From assembly GCA_947493885.1 (NCBI GenBank), contig CANLTE010000011.1, positions 20,363 through 84,362 of the forward strand: DNA of 64,000 bases, in the 5' to 3' direction. Positions within the stretch are counted from its first letter, which is position 1. Each line of letters opens with the position of its first letter. The notes below the pieces were generated by a model. The model had not been told where the DNA came from, made no database searches, and was given only the letters and a program-made list of their open reading frames with translations. The translations under genes were made by a program, and so were the position numbers. This document shows, piece after piece, positions 58,237-64,000 of this stretch. This DNA is from an uncultured Maribacter sp. GTDB taxonomy: Bacteria > Bacteroidota > Bacteroidia > Flavobacteriales > Flavobacteriaceae.

Positions 58237-60441
58237 ATGAATGAGATTTCAATAGAAAAAGAAAATAAAGAAATTGCGAGGCAGTATAAAGAGTTACTTC
58301 GTATAAGTTATCAAACCCTTTCTGATGATGATAAAAAACTTATACGATCTGCTTTTGAAATAGCCGTAGATGGGCATAAAAACCAAAGAAGAAAATCGGG
58401 CGAAGCCTATATATTTCACCCCATAGCTGTTGCAAAAATTGTAGCTTCCGAAATTGGTTTAGACGCAACATCTATTGCCGCTGCATTATTGCATGATGTT
58501 GTTGAAGATACAGAGTATACGCTTGATGATATTGACCGTATGTTTGGTGAAACTGTTGCTCGAATAGTTGACGGGCTCACTAAAATTGCACATTTAAAGA
58601 AGGATATGAACATTTCTCAGCAAGCTGAGAATTTTCGTAAAATGCTGCTTACCTTAAATGATGATGTACGTGTTATTATTATTAAAATTGCCGACCGTTA
58701 TCACAATATGCTTACCATGGATTCCATGCCAGAGCACAAGCAGGTAAAAATAGCTTCGGAAACCTTATATATTTATGCCCCTTTAGCACATCGTATTGGG
58801 CTATATAATATTAAAACAGAACTTGAGGATTTAAGTTTAAAGTATACGGAGCCCCAGGTTTACAATGATATTAAGGCAAAAATTGAAGACACCAAAGAAG
58901 CTCAAATTGCCTACATAGATGCCTTTTCTGGTGTTATAGACAACTCTTTAAAAAAGGAAGGACTCTCCTATGATATTAAGGGACGAATGAAATCTATTTT
59001 TTCTATCCGTAGAAAAATGAAGGTTCAAAATGTTTCCTTTGATGAAATTTATGACAAGTTTGCCATTAGAATTATATATAAATCCAATCGCCAAAACGAA
59101 AAGTTTTTAGCTTGGAAAATATATTCAATAGTGACAGACCATTTTACCCCAAACCCAGTACGATTAAGAGATTGGATTTCGTCTCCCAAATCTACAGGTT
59201 ATGAAGCATTGCATATTACTGTAATGGGACCAAAAGGCCGATGGGTAGAAGTGCAAATAAGAAGCGAGCGTATGCATGAAATTGCCGAAAAAGGATATGC
59301 TGCACACTTTAAATATAAACATGGTGACCAAAAAGAGCAGGGTATTGAAATTTGGCTAAACAGGTTACAAGAAGCATTGGAAAATGCCAATGCAAATGCT
59401 GTAGATTTTGTTGAGGAATTTAAACTCAACTTATATTCCAAAGAAATTTTTGTGTTTACACCGCAAGGGGAATTAAAATCGCTTCCAAAAGGAGCTACAC
59501 CTTTAGACTTTGCATTTACCATTCATACCGAAGTAGGTATGCATACTCGTGGTGCCAAAGTAAACGGAAAATTAGTGCCATTAAATACCACTTTACATAG
59601 TGGAGACCAGGTAGAAATTATAACATCTGAACAAGCAAAACCCAATCAAAACTGGTTAGATTATGCCACAACGGCTAAGGCAAGGGCAAAAATAAAATCA
59701 TCGCTTAGAGAAGAGAAAAAATCTGCCGCACTTGAAGGTAAAGAGGTATTACGTAGAAAATTAAAATCGCAAAAAATTAGTTTAAATGAAGATACCATAA
59801 ATAAAATGGTAACCTTCTTTAAGCTTAAAACCAGTTTAGACCTTTTTTACCGAATAAGCATTGGTGCTATTGATAATCAAATGATTAAAGATTTTGCATC
59901 GTCATACAACAATGCCTTTATAAGTTTCTTTAAAAATAAAATTCGCCGAAATCCAATTCCTGAAGACATCAATAAAGATGACATTACAGCAAAGTATGAT
60001 ATGCTTGTTTTTGGTAAGGAAGAGGAAAAATTAGATTATACGCTATCGCAATGTTGTAACCCTATTCCTGGTGATCCTGTTTTTGGATTTATAAGTGTTT
60101 CTGAAGGCATGAAAGTACATAAGAAAAACTGCCCTAATGCCATTTCATTGCAAGCCCATTACGCATACAGAATAATGACTGCAAAATGGGTAGACTCATC
60201 GCAAGAAGAATTTACATCAGAAATTAATTTAACCGGAATAGACAACCTTGGACTAATCAGTAAAATAACCGAAGTAATATCAAACAACATGCATGTAAAC
60301 ATGCGTAATCTTAATTTTAATACTGATGGTGGTACGTTTACTGGAAAAATTACTGTGGTGGTTAAAAACAATGCAATACTCAAAAAACTAATTACCAATT
60401 TAAAACAAATTCAAGGTATAGATAAAGTAACAAGATTATAG
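58237..60441 (+). CDS. relA/spoT: Bifunctional (p)ppGpp synthetase/hydrolase
   Basis: HD domain (YIFHPIAVAKIVA…LLHDVVEDTEY), synthetase region (KSTGYEALHITV), TGS and ACT domains. Confidence 0.95.
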   Translation: MNEISIEKENKEIARQYKELLRISYQTLSDDDKKLIRSAFEIAVDGHKNQRRKSGEAYIFHPIAVAKIVASEIGLDATSIAAALLHDVVEDTEYTLDDIDRMFGETVARIVDGLTKIAHLKKDMNISQQAENFRKMLLTLNDDVRVIIIKIADRYHNMLTMDSMPEHKQVKIASETLYIYAPLAHRIGLYNIKTELEDLSLKYTEPQVYNDIKAKIEDTKEAQIAYIDAFSGVIDNSLKKEGLSYDIKGRMKSIFSIRRKMKVQNVSFDEIYDKFAIRIIYKSNRQNEKFLAWKIYSIVTDHFTPNPVRLRDWISSPKSTGYEALHITVMGPKGRWVEVQIRSERMHEIAEKGYAAHFKYKHGDQKEQGIEIWLNRLQEALENANANAVDFVEEFKLNLYSKEIFVFTPQGELKSLPKGATPLDFAFTIHTEVGMHTRGAKVNGKLVPLNTTLHSGDQVEIITSEQAKPNQNWLDYATTAKARAKIKSSLREEKKSAALEGKEVLRRKLKSQKISLNEDTINKMVTFFKLKTSLDLFYRISIGAIDNQMIKDFASSYNNAFISFFKNKIRRNPIPEDINKDDITAKYDMLVFGKEEEKLDYTLSQCCNPIPGDPVFGFISVSEGMKVHKKNCPNAISLQAHYAYRIMTAKWVDSSQEEFTSEINLTGIDNLGLISKITEVISNNMHVNMRNLNFNTDGGTFTGKITVVVKNNAILKKLITNLKQIQGIDKVTRL

Positions 60442-60444
60442 AAA

Positions 60445-60475
60445 TTGTGTAAAAATTTAGCTGTACATTTGTACA
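60445..60475 (+). promoter_or_regulatory. Candidate fur promoter: TTG-N16-TACATTTG overlapping TGTACATTTGTACA dyad
   Basis: TTG 60445-60447, TACATTTG 60464-60471, TGTACA-TT-TGTACA 60462-60475. Confidence 0.45.
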
Positions 60476-60494
60476 TTAATCGTGTTAAGTAAAT

Positions 60495-60950
60495 ATGCGT
60501 CCTAATAAAAATCAAGAAATTGTAAAAAACGTCTTCACTACTTTCTTAGAAGACAATGGGCATAGAAAAACGCCTGAACGGTACGCGATACTTCAAGAAA
60601 TTTATGATAGTGATGAACATTTTGATATTGAGTCGCTATACATAAACATGAAAAACAAAAACTACAGGGTAAGCCGTGCCACGCTGTATAATACTATTGA
60701 ATTACTACTGGACTGTAAGTTGGTACGTAAGCATCAGTTTGGTAAATCGCAGGCACAATACGAAAAATCATATTTTGACCGCCAACATGACCACGTAATT
60801 TTAACGGACACTGGTGAGGTTATTGAGTTTTGCGACCCTCGAATTCAATCTATAAAAAAAACCATAGAAGAGGTTTTTAATATTTCTATTAATAACCACT
60901 CACTCTATTTTTACGGCACAAAAAACAAAGAAGAAAACTCAACTAATTAA
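60495..60950 (+). CDS. fur: Fur family transcriptional regulator
   Basis: [43 protein letters not shown]. Confidence 0.93.
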   Translation: MRPNKNQEIVKNVFTTFLEDNGHRKTPERYAILQEIYDSDEHFDIESLYINMKNKNYRVSRATLYNTIELLLDCKLVRKHQFGKSQAQYEKSYFDRQHDHVILTDTGEVIEFCDPRIQSIKKTIEEVFNISINNHSLYFYGTKNKEENSTN

Positions 60951-60962
60951 GTATTAAAATAA

Positions 60963-62234
60963 ATGGCAGTAGATTTACTACTAGGATTACAGTGGGGAGA
61001 CGAAGGAAAAGGTAAAATTGTTGATGTACTCACTAAAGACTACGATATTATTGCGCGCTTTCAAGGCGGACCAAACGCAGGACACACTTTAGAATTTGAT
61101 GGTATAAAACACGTGCTTAGAACAATTCCTTCTGGAATTTTCCATGACAAAGCCATGAACGTTATTGGAAACGGTGTGGTTATTGATCCAGTTGTTTTTG
61201 TAAAAGAATTGGAAGGCTTAGACAAGTTTAAAATTGACTATAAAGCTAAATTAATTCTATCTAGAAAAGCACACTTAATATTACCAACCCACCGTTTGTT
61301 AGATGCTGCTTCTGAAGCTGCCAAAGGAAAAGCTAAAATTGGCTCTACACTAAAAGGAATTGGCCCTACTTATATGGACAAAACGGGCAGAAATGGTATT
61401 CGTATTGGTGATTTAGAGTTAGACTCTTGGAAAGAAAAGTACCGCAACTTAGCTGATAAACATGAAGCTATGATTAGCTTTTATAATGTTGATGTGCAGT
61501 ACGATTTGGATGAAATGGAAGTAGAATTTTTTGAAGCTATAGAGCGCTTAAAAGAATTAACTTTTATTGATAGTGAAGAATATTTTCATAAAGCCATAAA
61601 AGCTGGCAAAACAATTTTGGCTGAAGGTGCACAAGGCTCATTATTAGATGTAGATTTTGGAACATACCCATTTGTAACATCTTCTAATACAACAGCTGCT
61701 GGAGCATGTACAGGTTTAGGTATTGCGCCAAACCAAGTAAAAGAGGTACACGGTATATTTAAAGCCTATACCACTCGTGTAGGCTCGGGTCCATTCCCTA
61801 CAGAGTTATTTGATGAAACCGGAGCTGAAATGGCGAAAGTTGGTCATGAGTTTGGTGCGGTAACTGGTAGACCACGTCGTTGTGGTTGGTTAGATTTAGT
61901 TGCACTAAAATATGCCTGTCAAGTAAACGGGGTTACTCAACTAAATATGATGAAAGGCGATGTTTTATCTGGTTTTAAAACTTTAAAAGTATGTACGGCG
62001 TACAAATATAAAGGAGAAACTATTTCGCATTTACCTTATAATATTGAACCAGAAAATGTTACTCCAGTATATACAGAGTTCCCATGCTGGAAAGAAGATT
62101 TAACAAAAATGTCTAACCCATCTCAATTCCCTAAAGAATTGAATGCGTATATAGACTTTCTAGAAAAAGAATTAGAAATTCCTATTAAAATTGTTTCTGT
62201 TGGACCAGATAGAAAACAGACAATTAATAGATAA
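60963..62234 (+). CDS. purA: Adenylosuccinate synthase
   Basis: LLLGLQWGDEGKGKIVD, GPNAGHTL, GSTLKGIGPTY, VTGRPRRCGWLDLVAL. Confidence 0.97.
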   Translation: MAVDLLLGLQWGDEGKGKIVDVLTKDYDIIARFQGGPNAGHTLEFDGIKHVLRTIPSGIFHDKAMNVIGNGVVIDPVVFVKELEGLDKFKIDYKAKLILSRKAHLILPTHRLLDAASEAAKGKAKIGSTLKGIGPTYMDKTGRNGIRIGDLELDSWKEKYRNLADKHEAMISFYNVDVQYDLDEMEVEFFEAIERLKELTFIDSEEYFHKAIKAGKTILAEGAQGSLLDVDFGTYPFVTSSNTTAAGACTGLGIAPNQVKEVHGIFKAYTTRVGSGPFPTELFDETGAEMAKVGHEFGAVTGRPRRCGWLDLVALKYACQVNGVTQLNMMKGDVLSGFKTLKVCTAYKYKGETISHLPYNIEPENVTPVYTEFPCWKEDLTKMSNPSQFPKELNAYIDFLEKELEIPIKIVSVGPDRKQTINR

Positions 62235-62254
62235 AACTTTATGTTTTAATATAC

Positions 62255-62288
62255 AAAGCGGGAAAACTAAAAATTTCTCGCTTTTTTT
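62255..62288. terminator. Terminator hairpin (AAAGCGGGAAA…TTTCTCGCTTTTTTT)
   Basis: 11-bp stem with one G·U pair and T tract; between convergent genes. Confidence 0.82.
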
Positions 62289-62686
62289 TATGTTGTAAAC
62301 ACAGGTTTATCACTGTTCATATACTCTTGCCATTTAATTAGCACATATTTTTCTTTACCGTGTTGCCTTACTTTTAAAAAACCATATTCATAAACAAATA
62401 AATACACATCTCCTTTTTGGTTTTTCCAGAAATGTGTGAACAAGTTGGGATTAAAATCTTCTTTGTACAACGCTTTAGCATCAACTTTGGCTAATCCTGC
62501 TTTGTTATATTGCTTTAAAATTGCTCTGTTTTTCTTTAATTGTATATCAACTCTCCTATAAAAATTCCCCCCATCTGTCTTCATTTCATGATATTGGTAT
62601 GCACTTTTACAATGTACATCACAATATAATTTATCTCTTCTACCACTTAAAGGTTTAAGACAATGTTTGCAAATTTTTAAACTCAT
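62288..62686 (-). CDS. Small zinc-ribbon-like protein, unknown function
   Basis: KICKHCLKPLSGRRDKLYCDVHCKSAYQ Cys cluster; divergent from recombinase. Confidence 0.78.
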   Translation of the reverse strand: MSLKICKHCLKPLSGRRDKLYCDVHCKSAYQYHEMKTDGGNFYRRVDIQLKKNRAILKQYNKAGLAKVDAKALYKEDFNPNLFTHFWKNQKGDVYLFVYEYGFLKVRQHGKEKYVLIKWQEYMNSDKPVFTT

Positions 62687-62704
62687 CTATAACAGTATAT
62701 TATA

Positions 62705-62728
62705 CGAATAATATACGTATAATATTCG
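62705..62728. promoter_or_regulatory. 24-bp near-perfect palindrome in divergent intergenic region
   Basis: CGAATAATATACGTATAATATTCG, one mismatched symmetrical pair. Confidence 0.5.
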
Positions 62729-62768
62729 ATTATAACCTTTTTTTCCTCTAGTATTACAAAAAACACTT

Positions 62769-63884
62769 ATGTCCTTTAAAAGCATAACTTTAAAACACTT
62801 GGTTATTAATAACAAACGCTGCATAGGGCTGCAGTTTTATACTGACAAGGTGCTTAATGCCTTGGTAGAAAGGCTCCCCAATGTATATTTCAGCGAAAAG
62901 TTTTCTATGTATTATTTGCCTAACAACAAAATAAGTCTAGGGCTTATTTTTAAAACCTTTAGAGGTGTAGCCTGGGTGAACGGTGGTTATTTTTTTGATA
63001 AACTTTCTACAGGTAAACAACAAGAAAAAGTTAATTCTACTTGCATTGAAAGGTTAAGAAAGCACAGTATTTGCCCTCCAGAATACCTTAAAAAACTGGA
63101 GCTAAAAATGTATGCCGAAAACACAATTAAAACCTATATGAATTGTTTTGAAACTTTTCTTATTGCTCATAAAAACAAGAACCCAGAATTATTATTAGAA
63201 AGTGATGTTCGCAGCTACCTATATGAATTGGTTAAACAAAGTAAATCACACTCCTACGTGAACCAAGCCATTAATAGTATAAAGTTTTATTATGAAGTTG
63301 TTTTAGGCATGCCCAATAGGTTTTATGACATTGAAAGACCTCGCAAGAAAAGACAATTACCATCAGTTTTATCTAAGGAAGAAGTTGGTTTAATGATAGC
63401 ATGCACTGATAACCCCAAACATAAATCTATTTTAGGATTATTGTACGGTTCTGGTTTGCGAAGAGGAGAACTTTTACGTTTAAAAGTAGAAAATATAGAC
63501 AGCACTAGAATGATGATTAAAATTTCTCAGGGAAAGGGAAATAAAGACCGCTACACTGTTCTAAGTAAAAGTGTACTAAAAGACTTACGTAGATATTACA
63601 CTATTTATAAACCAAAGAAATTACTTTTTGAGGGGCCAACGGGCAAACCTTATAGTGCAGGAAGTGTATTAAACATAGTACATACGGCTGCTAAAAAAGC
63701 TGGTATACGAAGAAAAGTAACACCACATACATTGCGTCATAGTTTTGCTACTCATTTATTAGAAAACGGAACCGATATACGCTATATACAAATGCTACTT
63801 GGGCATAACTCTACAAAAACTACCGAAATTTATACACATGTTGCCCGAAATGCTTTCAACAACATAGAAGATTTACTACCTTAG
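62769..63884 (+). CDS. Tyrosine-type site-specific recombinase/integrase
   Basis: GLRRGELLRLK (Arg I), HTLRHSFATHLLENG (HxxR), LGHNSTKTTEIYTHVA (H, Tyr); SAM-like N-terminal domain plus extra N-terminal module. Confidence 0.94.
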   Translation: MSFKSITLKHLVINNKRCIGLQFYTDKVLNALVERLPNVYFSEKFSMYYLPNNKISLGLIFKTFRGVAWVNGGYFFDKLSTGKQQEKVNSTCIERLRKHSICPPEYLKKLELKMYAENTIKTYMNCFETFLIAHKNKNPELLLESDVRSYLYELVKQSKSHSYVNQAINSIKFYYEVVLGMPNRFYDIERPRKKRQLPSVLSKEEVGLMIACTDNPKHKSILGLLYGSGLRRGELLRLKVENIDSTRMMIKISQGKGNKDRYTVLSKSVLKDLRRYYTIYKPKKLLFEGPTGKPYSAGSVLNIVHTAAKKAGIRRKVTPHTLRHSFATHLLENGTDIRYIQMLLGHNSTKTTEIYTHVARNAFNNIEDLLP

Positions 63885-63892
63885 ACAATGGA

Positions 63893-63918
63893 TATATGAT
63901 CAACTAGTTGATCATATA
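63893..63918. repeat. Perfect 26-bp palindrome TATATGATCAACTAGTTGATCATATA
   Basis: Read directly; starts 8 bp after the recombinase stop codon. Confidence 0.9.
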
Positions 63919-63936
63919 CAATTGTTGTAAGCAATT

Positions 63937-64000
63937 ATGAGAAACATCTGGAACATAATTTTAATTTCAATATTAGCAGTTGGATTTGCTAATGCACAAG
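63937..64000 (+). CDS. 5' end of a secreted-protein CDS truncated by the window edge
   Basis: MRNIWNIILISILAVGFANAQ… signal peptide-like, open to the window end. Confidence 0.6.
   Translation, partial: MRNIWNIILISILAVGFANAQ

Noticed and set aside
62769-63884. Calling the recombinase a classical integron integrase (IntI) or XerC/XerD
   Set aside because: I do not see the extra IntI-specific motif between the catalytic boxes, and the additional N-terminal region does not fit XerC/D; left as a tyrosine recombinase of unassigned subfamily.
1-64000. Defence islands, CRISPR arrays, toxin-antitoxin pairs, phage, tRNA or rRNA genes
   Set aside because: No array-like repeats, no recognisable defence or phage families and no tRNA-like T-loop signals noticed; a tRNAscan-SE, CRISPR finder and DefenseFinder run would be decisive.

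Overview
This 64 kb window is AT-rich chromosomal DNA from a Flavobacteriaceae-type member of Bacteroidota. The lineage is inferred from gene content (GldI, DUF5683, DUF3810, WbqC, DUF6122, TAnnTTTG-type promoters). About 69 protein genes are supported, counting two partial genes at the window edges. I saw no rRNA, tRNA, CRISPR array, IS element or phage by eye.

The main blocks are:
(1) 1-13 kb: small, mostly regulatory or accessory genes (SDR, DinB, Crp/Fnr, AraC, DUF1801, a Tat-like aminotransferase, pirin, YcaQ-like).
(2) 13-37 kb: flavobacterial core genes (meaB, udk, divIC, mutA, parAB, dapB, lepB, rhomboids, mutL, ribH, recF, ndk, nrnA, gldI, PPIase, pepD).
(3) 37-45 kb: amidohydrolase pair, LytTR regulator, acyltransferase.
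(4) 46-55 kb: a compact molybdenum-cofactor biosynthesis island (moeA, moeB-rhodanese, mobA, moaC, moaA, moaE, moaD) next to a Tat-exported xanthine-dehydrogenase/IorAB-type enzyme.
(5) 56-62 kb: rRNA methyltransferase, M48 peptidase, relA/spoT, fur, purA.
(6) 62.2-64 kb: a divergent zinc-ribbon protein / tyrosine recombinase pair with a near-palindrome between the two genes and a perfect 26-bp palindrome just after the recombinase. The window ends inside the next secreted-protein ORF.

Most worth a second look: the recombinase locus at the right edge, the helically phased repeats next to the LytTR gene, the orphan HNH gene, mutA without mutB, the predicted MobA/MCD mismatch in the Mo island, and amidohydrolase domains lacking their metal ligands.
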